The notes below the pieces were generated by a model. The model was not told the origin of the DNA. It did no database searches and saw only the letters and a list, made by a program, of their open reading frames with translations. Positions 37,167-45,654 of a DNA stretch of 64,000 nucleotides are shown piece by piece. The translations under genes and the position numbers were made by a program. The stretch is from Marinomonas communis (GTDB taxonomy: Bacteria > Pseudomonadota > Gammaproteobacteria > Pseudomonadales > Marinomonadaceae). The stretch covers positions 124,001 through 188,000 of the forward strand of contig NZ_SNZA01000005.1 in assembly GCF_004363305.1 (NCBI RefSeq). Direction: 5' to 3'. Numbering within the stretch: position 1 is the stretch's first letter; every line of letters begins with the position of its first letter.

Positions 37167-37769
37167 ATGAATATAGTTGCTGATGGACTGTCTACATCTG
37201 ATATCTATAAACTTCTGGTAGGTGGTATCACGCCGCGCCCAATAGCTTGGATCAGTACCCGATCTGACCAAGGTATTGACAACATTGCACCGTACTCATT
37301 TTTCTCTGTCGCCAGTGTAAATCCTCCTATCCTTAGTTATACCCAAGTCAACCCTCAAACAGGTAGCGATAAAGATACCCTAACAAATTTGTTGGCGACC
37401 AAAGAGTGTGTGGTTCATATCGTGAACTCTGAAACAATGCATAAGATGAACCTCTCTTGTGCTGGTTTGCCGCCGGAACAAAGTGAATTTGAATTTGCAG
37501 ATATTGCCTCAGTGCCAAGTCAGCGGGTTGCACCATTATCAGTATCGGACTCACCAGTAAGATATGAATGTCGCCTGCGCGAGGTGATACGTTTGGGAGA
37601 TCAAGCTGGTGCGGGGAGCTTGGTTTTGTTGGATGTGGTCTCTGTTTTTGTTGCCGATCATTTATATCAAGACGGAAAAATTGATCAGCAGGCATTAGAC
37701 AGTGTTGGAAAAATGGGCGGTGACTTTTACAGTTTTACCAAACACCTAGACACCTTGAGCCGACCTTAG
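37167..37769 (+). CDS. Flavin reductase-like FMN-binding protein
   Basis: A 200-aa protein of the flavin reductase-like split-barrel family. TPRPIAWISTRSDQGIDNIA and the next segment APYSFFSVASVNPPI are the typical FMN-binding N-terminal motifs, and KMGGDFYSF near the C-terminus is typical of the subgroup. It may bind FMN and reduce flavin or a small molecule; partner unknown. AAGGA 6 nt before ATG supports the start. It is probably co-transcribed with the EEP gene. Confidence 0.87.
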   Translation: MNIVADGLSTSDIYKLLVGGITPRPIAWISTRSDQGIDNIAPYSFFSVASVNPPILSYTQVNPQTGSDKDTLTNLLATKECVVHIVNSETMHKMNLSCAGLPPEQSEFEFADIASVPSQRVAPLSVSDSPVRYECRLREVIRLGDQAGAGSLVLLDVVSVFVADHLYQDGKIDQQALDSVGKMGGDFYSFTKHLDTLSRP

Positions 37770-37834
37770 TCAAATCAAAAAGTGAAAGGGGGCCTGATTT
37801 GACTATGAAGCGTTCTGGCAAATGTGGTGTAGAG

Positions 37835-37863
37835 TTAGCGCCTCTGTAGAATAGAGGCGCTAA
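37835..37863. terminator. Hairpin between convergent genes
   Basis: TTAGCGCCTCT / AGAGGCGCTAA, a perfect 11-bp stem with a 7-nt loop between the flavin reductase and antiporter genes. The U-tract is weak on both sides. Confidence 0.65.
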
Positions 37864-37870
37864 GAGGCTT

Positions 37871-39148
37871 TTAGGATTGCGCAGTGTTGCCTTCGTCAAT
37901 GCTGCGTTGAATGATAGGGGAAATGGTTGAGCCCTGAACAATGATCGAGAAAATGACCACGATATAGGTGACGACGACGATCACCGTATGATAGTCCGCT
38001 CCATTTACCATCAATGCTCCTTGCGGAATAGACGCTGCCATCGCTAACGCTAGCCCCCCGCGTAATCCTCCCCATGTTAAGATTTTCACCGAGTGAGGAT
38101 CATATTCTCGAAAACGTCGGAAAACTTTGTACATAGCACCAACGCTAATGAAGCGCGCGATAAGAACTGCTGGGATCATCAGTAAGCCAAGGCCAACTTC
38201 TCCCCATGTGACCGGCAGTACGACTAGTAATAAACCGATCAGGATAAACAGTAGCGAGTTCAAAAAAGCATCGACGGTGTGCCAGAAGTGGCTCATGGTG
38301 GTCTGACTGCTTTCCGAGAAACCTTTCGAATGGGTCACGTTGCCAATAAATATACCGCTGACAACCATTGCCAGAGGCCCCGAAATACCTAATACATTCG
38401 CCAGTGCATAGCCTGCGGTTGGGATACACAATGTAATCAGTAGCTCTATACTGGTGTCATGGCTGGTGCGAATTAACCAGTGTGAAATCAACGCAATGAC
38501 GAGACCGAATAATACGCCACCCACTGCATCAACTAGGAATAGCTCAGCCACACCGCCAAATGTTGGTGTTTCTCCAGAGAAGGCGAGAGCAAAAATCGTG
38601 GTAAACACGACTAAGCCAATACCGTCGTTAAACAGTGACTCACCTTCGACCTGAACGGAAATCTTTTCCGGAGCATTCATCTTCTTAATGATCGCCAGGA
38701 CTGCAATAGGGTCGGTTGGGCTAATTAAAGCACCAAACAATAAGCAATAGATAAACGGCATTTCCCATCCAAAAACGTAGAAAATGCCGTAACACAGAGC
38801 TCCTACGATGAACGTGGACAGAATAGTAGAGAAAAAGGCCATGATGGCAATTTCCCAGCGTTGGTTCCGTAGTAGTTTCAGATCTATTTCAAGTGCGCCA
38901 GCAAACAGCAAGAATCCCAGCATGCCATTAAGTAGGAGCATATTAAAGTTCAGACTGGCTACGGATGTGGTGATGGCTTGTGTGACGCTGTTATCGTAGT
39001 ACTGGGTGAAGCCCATTAACAGTAATGAAATCACAACGGAGCCCGTTGTGATAGCGATCGTTGTTTGAAGTTTGAGCACGTATTGATTGCTAAAGGCAAT
39101 TAAGATAGCAATAACGGATAGAAGACAGAGGAAGTACCAAGCGTTCAT
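37871..39148 (-). CDS. CPA1-family cation:proton antiporter (NhaP-like)
   Basis: A 425-aa inner-membrane antiporter with 12 or so helices that exchanges Na+ or K+ for protons. The ion-binding Asn-Asp pair is in EGESLFNDGIGLVVF (near residue 175), ISPTDPIAVLAI is the preceding conserved helix, and WGGLRGGLALAMA is the CPA1 arginine-rich helix. No large C-terminal regulatory domain is present. The gene has a leader of about 90 nt with a possible RNA structure, described separately. It is divergent from the REC-PilZ gene. Confidence 0.92.
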   Translation of the reverse strand: MNAWYFLCLLSVIAILIAFSNQYVLKLQTTIAITTGSVVISLLLMGFTQYYDNSVTQAITTSVASLNFNMLLLNGMLGFLLFAGALEIDLKLLRNQRWEIAIMAFFSTILSTFIVGALCYGIFYVFGWEMPFIYCLLFGALISPTDPIAVLAIIKKMNAPEKISVQVEGESLFNDGIGLVVFTTIFALAFSGETPTFGGVAELFLVDAVGGVLFGLVIALISHWLIRTSHDTSIELLITLCIPTAGYALANVLGISGPLAMVVSGIFIGNVTHSKGFSESSQTTMSHFWHTVDAFLNSLLFILIGLLLVVLPVTWGEVGLGLLMIPAVLIARFISVGAMYKVFRRFREYDPHSVKILTWGGLRGGLALAMAASIPQGALMVNGADYHTVIVVVTYIVVIFSIIVQGSTISPIIQRSIDEGNTAQS

Positions 39149-39176
39149 AGAGTTCCTATTTGATAAGCATGTTTAC

Positions 39177-39223
39177 AACTAAACGCCCACAGGAAGGGAG
39201 GGCAGAGGGTAGGACGCTTAGTT
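39177..39223 (-). ncRNA. Candidate structured 5' leader of the antiporter gene
   Basis: Read on the minus strand, a 9-bp stem AACTAAGCG / CGTTTAGTT (one G-U) encloses 29 nt that are strikingly pyrimidine-rich and end in TGTGGG; runs of CCC could pair with the GGG. A possible -10 TATAAT lies at 39245-39250 on the same strand, so the RNA would start near 39238. Position before a cation antiporter fits an alkali-ion riboswitch, but I have not matched it to a known class. Confidence 0.4.
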
Positions 39224-39236
39224 TTAAACACGGCAG

Positions 39237-39277
39237 CACTAAAAATTATACGCCTGATACAGGTCAAATTTTTAGTG
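39237..39277. repeat. Long inverted repeat in the antiporter/REC-PilZ intergenic region
   Basis: CACTAAAAATT / AATTTTTAGTG, a perfect 11+11 dyad with an inner CCTG-ATA-CAGG repeat. It overlaps the possible antiporter promoter. The remainder of the gap, 39278-39554, is AT-rich and presumably carries the REC-PilZ promoter; no gene is seen. Confidence 0.6.
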
Positions 39278-39554
39278 TCAGGTATTGTATTCCTATAAAA
39301 ACACTATTTGTAGGGAATTGTGTAAAAAAATTACGAGATAAATGATTTCTGATGGCTAGTTAATATGCCTTTATGCACGATGCGGTTTGTTTTCGTAGAG
39401 ACAAATTAAGTCACACATAGATCTACAAATACTATTTAAAACAATGCCTTGTAAATCGTTTACGTTTGCTTACATAATGTTCGCTTATTATAACGGAGTG
39501 GCTTAGGGTCACCTGACGAAGCATCCATGAGTGACCACAGTAGAAGGAGTGTCT

Positions 39555-40352
39555 GTGAACGATTTGGTTTTTTTGGTGGTAGACGATTCTCAGGCAGTAC
39601 GCAGCCTGGTAAAGACTGCCGTGTACACTCAGTTTGGTACTCAAAAAATTTATACCGCCGGTAATGGTCTGCAAGCAAAAGAGATTTTGTTGTCTAAGAA
39701 AGTGGATGTGATCATTTCTGATTGGGAAATGCCAAAAATGAATGGGCAAGAGCTGCTAGCTTTTGTGAAAGGCTCTGAAAAGTTACGTGATATCCCGTTT
39801 ATTATGATGACATCTCGAGATGGGAAAGAGTCGGTTCTGCACTCTATTCAGAATGGCGTAAGTCATTATGTTGTGAAGCCTTTCACTACTGAAAAGTTGG
39901 AGGGAGCGGTTCGACGAGCTTGGGGGGCTTTCAAAAAGCAAAAAGAGTCTCGCATTGCGGGGTTGCCCAAACATCAAATGAAAATCTCGACATCGGGCAA
40001 ATTGCTGGATGGAAAAATCCAAAATATCAGCCGTTCAGGAGCCTTGTTAGATGTCTCCTTTGATTCTGTTTTAACTCTATTTTCCCAGGTGAAAGTTCAT
40101 ATCAATATGGAGTTTCCTGGCAAAGGTCTGATTAAAGCGCACAATCTATCAGGGCGGGTTATTCGCCTACAAGCGCAAGACGGTCAAGATTTTTCGAATA
40201 CAGCGTGTTCAGTCGCAGTCATATTTGAGCATGAAAAGTGTGATAAGAGTGGTTTAGAATCACTGCAAACGGTTATTAATTTTGTCACTGAGTCGTTGCC
40301 AAAGATTGTCGATAATTCAGAGAATGAAGCAACCTTTGCGATCGGCGCTTAA
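39555..40352 (+). CDS. Response regulator with PilZ domain
   Basis: A 265-aa protein: receiver domain (about 1-120) with acidic pocket VVDDSQ, phospho-Asp in VDVIISDWEMPKMNG and Lys in VVKPFTTEK, then a linker and a PilZ domain (about 140-250) with IQNISRSGALLDVS (the NxSxxG motif). The RxxxR motif normally just before it is not evident (KHQMK region), so cyclic-di-GMP binding is uncertain. GTG 39555, with AAGGAG 5 nt upstream, is preferred to GTG 39531. It lies immediately before modA, with a 29-bp gap, and is probably co-transcribed. Confidence 0.85.
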   Translation: MNDLVFLVVDDSQAVRSLVKTAVYTQFGTQKIYTAGNGLQAKEILLSKKVDVIISDWEMPKMNGQELLAFVKGSEKLRDIPFIMMTSRDGKESVLHSIQNGVSHYVVKPFTTEKLEGAVRRAWGAFKKQKESRIAGLPKHQMKISTSGKLLDGKIQNISRSGALLDVSFDSVLTLFSQVKVHINMEFPGKGLIKAHNLSGRVIRLQAQDGQDFSNTACSVAVIFEHEKCDKSGLESLQTVINFVTESLPKIVDNSENEATFAIGA

Positions 40353-40381
40353 TGTCATTGTGTTTTTTGAAAGGAGTTTTC

Positions 40382-41137
40382 TTGCGAACACTTAGTTTAT
40401 GGTCTGCTTTTCTTGTGTTGTTTAGCATTGCGCCGTGGGCGCAGGCCGATCAAGTACATGTTGCTGTCGCCTCGAATTTCTCGGGGGCGATGAAATCTTT
40501 GGTTGAACAGTTTGAGTATCAGACGGAGCATGATGTGGTGCTGTCGTTTGGTTCCTCTGGAAAAATGCTAGCCCAGATTCAAAATGGGGCACCTTATGAT
40601 GTTTTTTTGTCAGCTGACCAAGCAAAGCCAATGGCCCTAGAAGCATCTGGTGAGGCGTTGCAAGATACTCGATTTACGTACGCTATTGGCGCATTGGCGT
40701 TATGGTCGTCTGATTCAGATTTGATTGATCAGTCACCCGCAGCACTATTATCTGGCCAGTTTAATAAGTTGGCCTTGGCCAATCCAAAGCTTGCTCCATA
40801 TGGCTATGCTGCATCTGAAGTGCTCAATGCCATGGGGCTTACGGAATCGACTCAAGCTCATTGGGTGATGGGGGAAAACATTTCTCAAACCTATCAGTTT
40901 GTTGCATCTGGTAATGCGGACCTAGGTTTCGTGGCTTTGTCTCAAATTATGAGCAACGGCGCTGTGACAAACGGCTCTAGCTGGTTGGTGCCCAAGTCAC
41001 TTTATCATCCGATCAGGCAAGATGCAGTCTTGTTAAAGCGAGGACAAGATAACCTTGCGGCCAAAGACTTGTTGGCCTTTCTGAAAAGCCCCGCCGCCAT
41101 AGAAACGATCCATCGTTTTGGTTATGAAACGGAGTAA
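40382..41137 (+). CDS. modA: Molybdate ABC transporter substrate-binding protein
   Basis: ModA (251 aa from this start) is the periplasmic molybdate/tungstate receptor. After a signal peptide (MRTLSLWSAFLVLFSIAPWA, QA-DQ cleavage) come VAVASNFSGAMKSL and FGSSGKMLAQIQNGAPYDVF, which carry the oxyanion-binding serines, and YGYAASEVLNAMGL. The start is probably TTG 40382, preceded by AAGGAG; ATG 40352 overlapping the previous stop is the alternative. It forms an operon with modB and modC. Confidence 0.93.
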   Translation: MRTLSLWSAFLVLFSIAPWAQADQVHVAVASNFSGAMKSLVEQFEYQTEHDVVLSFGSSGKMLAQIQNGAPYDVFLSADQAKPMALEASGEALQDTRFTYAIGALALWSSDSDLIDQSPAALLSGQFNKLALANPKLAPYGYAASEVLNAMGLTESTQAHWVMGENISQTYQFVASGNADLGFVALSQIMSNGAVTNGSSWLVPKSLYHPIRQDAVLLKRGQDNLAAKDLLAFLKSPAAIETIHRFGYETE

Positions 41138-41145
41138 TTAAGCTC

Positions 41146-41841
41146 ATGTTCAGTGAAGCGGACCTTATTGCGATCGGTTTAACCTTACGGTTAGCGTTTA
41201 CAGTAACGGTGATTTTATTAATCATCGGTACTCCTATCGCGTGGTGGCTTGCACGAACAGATTCATGGTGGCGAGGGCCTGTGGGGGCTGTGGTGGCATT
41301 ACCGCTTGTTTTGCCTCCGACGGTTTTAGGTTTCTATATGTTGGTTGCCATGGGGCCAAATGGCTATTTAGGGCAATTGACACAAGCACTGGGTATGGGG
41401 CTGCTGCCCTTCAGCTTTTGGGGGCTGGTTCTGGCGTCAGTGGTATATTCCCTGCCATTTGTTGTGCAGCCAATTCAAAACGCTTTTGAATCTCTCGGTA
41501 ATCGTCCTCTAGAAGCTGCAGCAACGCTACGTTGCGGCCCATGGGAAACATTTTTCTATGTTGTATTACCGCTAACAAAGCCGGGTTTTTTGACAGCTGC
41601 GATATTGGGATTTGCTCATACGGTAGGTGAGTTCGGTGTTGTGCTGATGATTGGCGGCAATATCCCAAATGAAACCCGAGTGGTTTCTGTGCAGATTTAT
41701 GATTATGTGGAGGCGCTGGAGTACGGTCAGGCCCATATTCTTTCAATTGCTATGATCGTGTTCTCGTTCCTAGTGTTACTTGGCGTTTATGGAGTGCGTC
41801 GTCATGCGAATGTGTCTAGTTTGATGAAGGCGCGTAAATAA
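41146..41841 (+). CDS. modB: Molybdate ABC transporter permease
   Basis: ModB (231 aa) is the inner-membrane subunit with about five helices. The ABC-interacting EAA loop is LEAAATLRCGPWETFFYVVL followed by PLTKPG, and LPLVLPPTVLGFYMLVAMGP is a typical ModB segment. It starts 8 bp after modA and its stop overlaps the modC start by one base (TAATG), so the two are translationally coupled. Confidence 0.95.
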   Translation: MFSEADLIAIGLTLRLAFTVTVILLIIGTPIAWWLARTDSWWRGPVGAVVALPLVLPPTVLGFYMLVAMGPNGYLGQLTQALGMGLLPFSFWGLVLASVVYSLPFVVQPIQNAFESLGNRPLEAAATLRCGPWETFFYVVLPLTKPGFLTAAILGFAHTVGEFGVVLMIGGNIPNETRVVSVQIYDYVEALEYGQAHILSIAMIVFSFLVLLGVYGVRRHANVSSLMKARK

Positions 41842-42941
41842 TGGCTAATACTCCATCAATGCTTCGAGCAAGAGTGAAACTTGAACGACAATCCGCACAG
41901 CACCGGTTTTGTTTAGATGTGGATTGCGAGCTACCGGATAGCGGAGTTACCGCTATTTTTGGTGCGTCGGGCTCAGGGAAAACGACGTTTTTGCGTTGTA
42001 TTGCTGGCCTTGAACGGCCCGGGCAAGGTGAAGTGGTCGTTGCTGGACAAGCATGGCAACAAGGGACGTCATTCACGCCAGCCTACCAGCGTTCAATTGG
42101 CTACGTGTTTCAGGAAGCCAGTCTGTTTGAACATCTCACTGCCAAAGGGAATTTACTGTTTGCCATGAAGCGGGCAGATCAAAAGGTTTCTGACGACTAT
42201 TACCAAGAGGTAATTTCGTTATTGGGGCTTGAGACCTTGTTACAGCGTTTCCCGATTGAACTGTCTGGTGGTGAGCGTCAACGAGTAGCTATCGCGCGAG
42301 CTTTGTTGATACAGCCGAAGTTATTGCTGATGGATGAGCCCTTGGCTTCGCTGGACCAGGCTCGTCGACAAGAGATTTTGCCCTATCTGGCGCGCTTACG
42401 AGAAGTGTTTGCCATCCCTATTTTATATGTCACTCACTCTATTGATGAAATCGTTCAGCTCGCGGATCACGTGTTAGTGCTTCAAGACGGTAAACAGATT
42501 GCTGAGGGGGAATTGACCGAAGTCTTGTCCCAACCAGACTTGCCGATGTTTACGGGATTTGATGCTGGAACGATTTGGCAAGGTCAAGTCATTGAACGAT
42601 CAGAAACGTGGCACTTGGCCCAAGTGGAATGTGCACAAGGCGTGAGTGTATGGGGTCGTGATACGGGGATCTCGGTTGGACAAACGTTGCGTATACGAAT
42701 CTTGGCCCGAGATGTAAGTATTACGCTAGAAGACGCGACCGCTTCTAGTATATTGAATAAGATATCAGCCAAGATTTTAAGAATAGATCCAGACTTAGAT
42801 GAAGCCATGTTGCTCGTGCGATTACAATGCGATGTTCTGAGCCTTACGGCACGTATCACTAAGCGTTCAGCTCATGAATTAGATCTTAGCATTGGCCAAC
42901 AGGTTGTTGCTCAGGTGAAATCTGTTGCACTGGTTTGTTGA
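41841..42941 (+). CDS. modC: Molybdate ABC transporter ATP-binding protein
   Basis: ModC (366 aa) powers molybdate import. Walker A is GASGSGKTT, the signature LSGGERQRVAIARALL, Walker B LLLMDEP, and the switch His is in YVTHSIDE. The C-terminal about 75 residues form a molybdate-binding TOBE (Mop) domain, which can regulate transport. The mod operon follows the REC-PilZ gene. An imperfect inverted repeat GATAGGCT...AGCCTATC lies after the stop (about 42974-43010) and may serve as a terminator. Confidence 0.95.
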   Translation: MANTPSMLRARVKLERQSAQHRFCLDVDCELPDSGVTAIFGASGSGKTTFLRCIAGLERPGQGEVVVAGQAWQQGTSFTPAYQRSIGYVFQEASLFEHLTAKGNLLFAMKRADQKVSDDYYQEVISLLGLETLLQRFPIELSGGERQRVAIARALLIQPKLLLMDEPLASLDQARRQEILPYLARLREVFAIPILYVTHSIDEIVQLADHVLVLQDGKQIAEGELTEVLSQPDLPMFTGFDAGTIWQGQVIERSETWHLAQVECAQGVSVWGRDTGISVGQTLRIRILARDVSITLEDATASSILNKISAKILRIDPDLDEAMLLVRLQCDVLSLTARITKRSAHELDLSIGQQVVAQVKSVALVC

Positions 42942-43016
42942 AGTGTACTGCAAAGGCAAACGGCAGTGGGGGAGATAGGCTAACTGTATTCGTCAAAGTC
43001 AGCCTATCGGGATGTT

Positions 43017-43949
43017 CTAACCGTCTTGGTTAATGATTTTAATGATGTCCTGTAGTGCTTGATCCGCCTGATCGTTTTCAATCTGGCAAGTACCGGCATT
43101 CATATGACCACCGCCACCGTATTTCAAGCACAGCTCACCCACATTCGTGTTAGATGTTCGGTTCAGGATCGACTTACCGATTGCGAAGACCGTATTTTGC
43201 TTTTTCAAGCCCCACATTTTATGGATAGAAATGTTGCTTTCAGGGTACAGCGCGTAGATAACAAATCGGTTTGTGGTGTAGATAGTCTCTTCTTCTAATA
43301 GATCCAACACGACTAGATTACCGTGAACGGTTGCACAGCGTTTGATTTGTTCTTTGGCTTTCGCATCATGCTCTAAATAAAGGTCGACACGTTCTTTTAC
43401 GTCTTCCAGAGCTAAAATATCTTCGATGGTGTGGCTTTTACAGTAATCGATCAATTGCATCATCAACTGATAATTGGATATGCGGAACTCTCGGAAACGT
43501 CCTAAGCCTGTGCGAGCATCCATAATGAAGTTCAATAATACCCAGCCTGTAGGGTTGAGTACTTCATCTTCGTTAAACTGTGCAGAGTCACCTTTATCAA
43601 CCGCGTCCATCATATCTAGCGAGATGTTTGGGAAGCGCTCTTGACCACCATAGTAGTCGTATACCACTCTTGCTGCGGAAGGGGCATTTGGATCAATGAT
43701 ATGGTTATCAATGTTACTGTCGTTACGTACCGTTTCACTTAAATGGTGGTCGAATGCGAGGTGGCAGCCGGCAACATAAGGCAAGTTTGTCGTAATGTCA
43801 TTGGCGTTGATATCGACTTTTCCATCCTGCATGTCCTTCGGGTGAACGAACAAAATATCATCAATCAAATCTAAATCTTTCAGTAACACGGCACATACTA
43901 AACCGTCAAAGTCACTGCGAGTCACCAAACGAAATTTTTCGCTGCTCAT
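43017..43949 (-). CDS. DHH/DHHA1 family phosphoesterase
   Basis: A 310-aa cytoplasmic phosphoesterase. The N-terminal DHH domain has RSDFDGLVCAVLL (metal-binding Asp residues) and LAFDHHLSE (the DHH motif); the C-terminal DHHA1 domain ends with YGGGGHMNAGTCQ. Family members cleave nano-RNA, cyclic dinucleotides or phosphate chains; the exact substrate is not clear. AGGGACG lies just before the ATG. It is monocistronic and convergent with modC. Confidence 0.85.
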   Translation of the reverse strand: MSSEKFRLVTRSDFDGLVCAVLLKDLDLIDDILFVHPKDMQDGKVDINANDITTNLPYVAGCHLAFDHHLSETVRNDSNIDNHIIDPNAPSAARVVYDYYGGQERFPNISLDMMDAVDKGDSAQFNEDEVLNPTGWVLLNFIMDARTGLGRFREFRISNYQLMMQLIDYCKSHTIEDILALEDVKERVDLYLEHDAKAKEQIKRCATVHGNLVVLDLLEEETIYTTNRFVIYALYPESNISIHKMWGLKKQNTVFAIGKSILNRTSNTNVGELCLKYGGGGHMNAGTCQIENDQADQALQDIIKIINQDG

Positions 43950-44051
43950 AATTTACGTCCCTACGCTGAGTTCAATAACAATGCTTTAAGTGTAACAGCG
44001 ATTTTTAGCGTCTGTGTGAATTTTAATGTAACGCTTTATTAACGCCGTTAG

Positions 44052-44089
44052 GTATCAGTTTCAAGTTTTGAAACAGGGTGTTCTGATAC
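44052..44089. repeat. Nested inverted repeats before the iron-type binding protein gene
   Basis: Outer GTATCAG (44052-44058) and CTGATAC (44083-44089) enclose an inner GTTTCAA-GTT-TTGAAAC (44058-44074). It could be an operator or an RNA hairpin; it lies 59 bp upstream of the start codon. Confidence 0.5.
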
Positions 44090-44107
44090 TCAACATTAAA
44101 ATTAGTG

Positions 44108-44126
44108 AATAATGAAAACCATTACC
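44108..44126 (+). promoter_or_regulatory. Fur box
   Basis: The 19-bp sequence matches the Fur consensus at 15 of 19 positions (AATGA...CCATTA core) and ends 21 bp before the start codon of an iron-type substrate-binding protein. Repression by Fur with iron is likely. Confidence 0.75.
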
Positions 44127-44147
44127 AATATTTATTAAGGAAAAGGA

Positions 44148-44996
44148 ATGGATTTCAAAAAATTGCTGATTGTTGGCGTATTGTGTTCAGGGTCTGCTGT
44201 GGCGACTGAGCGAGTGGTAAGTTATGACTTAGGTAGCGTGGACACAATGCGTGCTCTACAGGCCAGTGATCAGGTGGTTGGTTTACCTAAACAAGCTTTG
44301 CCTACTTATTTAAAAGCATTTTCAGCCGAGCAATATGTCGACGTGGGTGGTTTAAAGACCCCAGACTCGCAAGCGGTGAAAAGTGCGTCACCTAGTTTGA
44401 TTTTGATTACAGGGCGTCAGGGTGATCAAGGGAAAGCATTGTCCGAAATTGCGACAACGGAGACCGTTGGGCTTGGTAGTGGGCCGTTTTGGCCTGCTTT
44501 TGAAGAGCATGTGCAGTCTTTAGCAAAGGAAATCGATAAGCAATCGGAAGCCACTTCTGCGTTGGCGTCACTTAAGCAGCATATTGCTGATTTGCGTACA
44601 GTAGCACAGGGCCAAACTATGTTGTCTGTTACCCACAATGCTGGTGGCTTCAGTGTCAGAAAAGATCCCATTGCATTGGAATTACTTGGAATGCAGGCCG
44701 CCCAATTACCTGAATCGGTCAAGGCGGAAACTCGCGGAACGCGTACCTTTATGCCTGTAACCGCGGCGGACATAGCAGCGGCAAATCCCAAAGTAGTCTA
44801 CGTTGTTGATCGTAGCCAAGCAATTGGACAAGCAGATCAAGCCCTTGATGCCGCGGCGTTTCAGAAGCAGCTCAAAGCGTTGGGTGCAAGCACACAAGTG
44901 GTCTATTTAACGCCAGACTTATGGTACTTGTCTGGTAATGGCCTAGAGAGCCTTGCCTTGCAAGCGGAAGAGTTAGTGTTGCCTTTTAAATCATAA
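44148..44996 (+). CDS. Siderophore/heme ABC transporter substrate-binding protein
   Basis: A 282-aa periplasmic binding protein of the helical-backbone (FatB/BtuF-like) type. A signal peptide (SAVA-TE, near 20) is followed by RVVSYDLGSVDTMRALQ, the typical opening beta strand and helix, and VKSASPSLILITGR; the C-terminal part has NPKVVYVVDRSQAIG. It should deliver ferric siderophore or heme to a permease, but no permease or ATPase gene is adjacent, so it works with a transporter encoded elsewhere. AAGGAAAAGGA precedes the ATG, and a Fur box lies just upstream. Confidence 0.88.
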   Translation: MDFKKLLIVGVLCSGSAVATERVVSYDLGSVDTMRALQASDQVVGLPKQALPTYLKAFSAEQYVDVGGLKTPDSQAVKSASPSLILITGRQGDQGKALSEIATTETVGLGSGPFWPAFEEHVQSLAKEIDKQSEATSALASLKQHIADLRTVAQGQTMLSVTHNAGGFSVRKDPIALELLGMQAAQLPESVKAETRGTRTFMPVTAADIAAANPKVVYVVDRSQAIGQADQALDAAAFQKQLKALGASTQVVYLTPDLWYLSGNGLESLALQAEELVLPFKS

Positions 44997-45078
44997 ATCC
45001 TAATAGGCGTTTTCCTCGCAAATACGATTGATGGCATAATGCTACGTTACTGATTATAAAATGATTAAGAGGCGTAGC

Positions 45079-45651
45079 ATGGCGAGAGGGCGCCCCTCCA
45101 AAAAGGGTCTGATAGCAGACGCAGCATTAAACTTATTTCAAGTGGCAGGCTATCAAGGAACGAGCATTGACCAAGTTGTACTGGAGGCGGGGGTATCTAA
45201 GCCCACCGTCTACAGTAACTACCCATCGAAGCAATTATTATGGCAGGAAGTGCTAAAACAAATCATTGAGCGTAGTAAAGCAGAGCTAGATGGCTTAATC
45301 ACTCAGCATGAGCAGTGCAGTGATGTGTTCTCGCAAGGCTGGATCGATATATGGCAGCATTGGTCGAATGCTAAAGATCGCTTGGCGGCTTATAGAATTC
45401 ATTGGGGGGAACCGCATAAATTTTCTGAAGAGGACAGCGCACTCTTTGCTCAACTAGAGCTTTCCTTGATTCAGACTTTGCAACGCTGGATGGCTATTCA
45501 CGCCGTGTCTGATTCGCATTTCTTTGTCTTGTTTGCTATCTCACGAGAAGCATTCTTATTGCCTAAGATCAATCCGTGTCGCAACGACTCAAGGCTGACT
45601 AGTGAATCCATTACCGCCTTAATCGATTCACTAGTGCAACAGAATAACTAG
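45079..45651 (+). CDS. TetR-family transcriptional regulator
   Basis: A 190-aa TetR-type regulator: basic start MARGRPSKKG and helix-turn-helix GTSIDQVVLEAGVSKPTVYS with YSNYPSKQLLW (residues about 30-52), then a variable ligand-binding domain. GAGG 6 nt upstream supports ATG 45079 over 45061. It is convergent with an MFS transporter gene only 3 bp away. Nested dyads upstream of that transporter gene could be its operator, but this is not proven. Confidence 0.9.
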   Translation: MARGRPSKKGLIADAALNLFQVAGYQGTSIDQVVLEAGVSKPTVYSNYPSKQLLWQEVLKQIIERSKAELDGLITQHEQCSDVFSQGWIDIWQHWSNAKDRLAAYRIHWGEPHKFSEEDSALFAQLELSLIQTLQRWMAIHAVSDSHFFVLFAISREAFLLPKINPCRNDSRLTSESITALIDSLVQQNN

Positions 45652-45654
45652 GTG

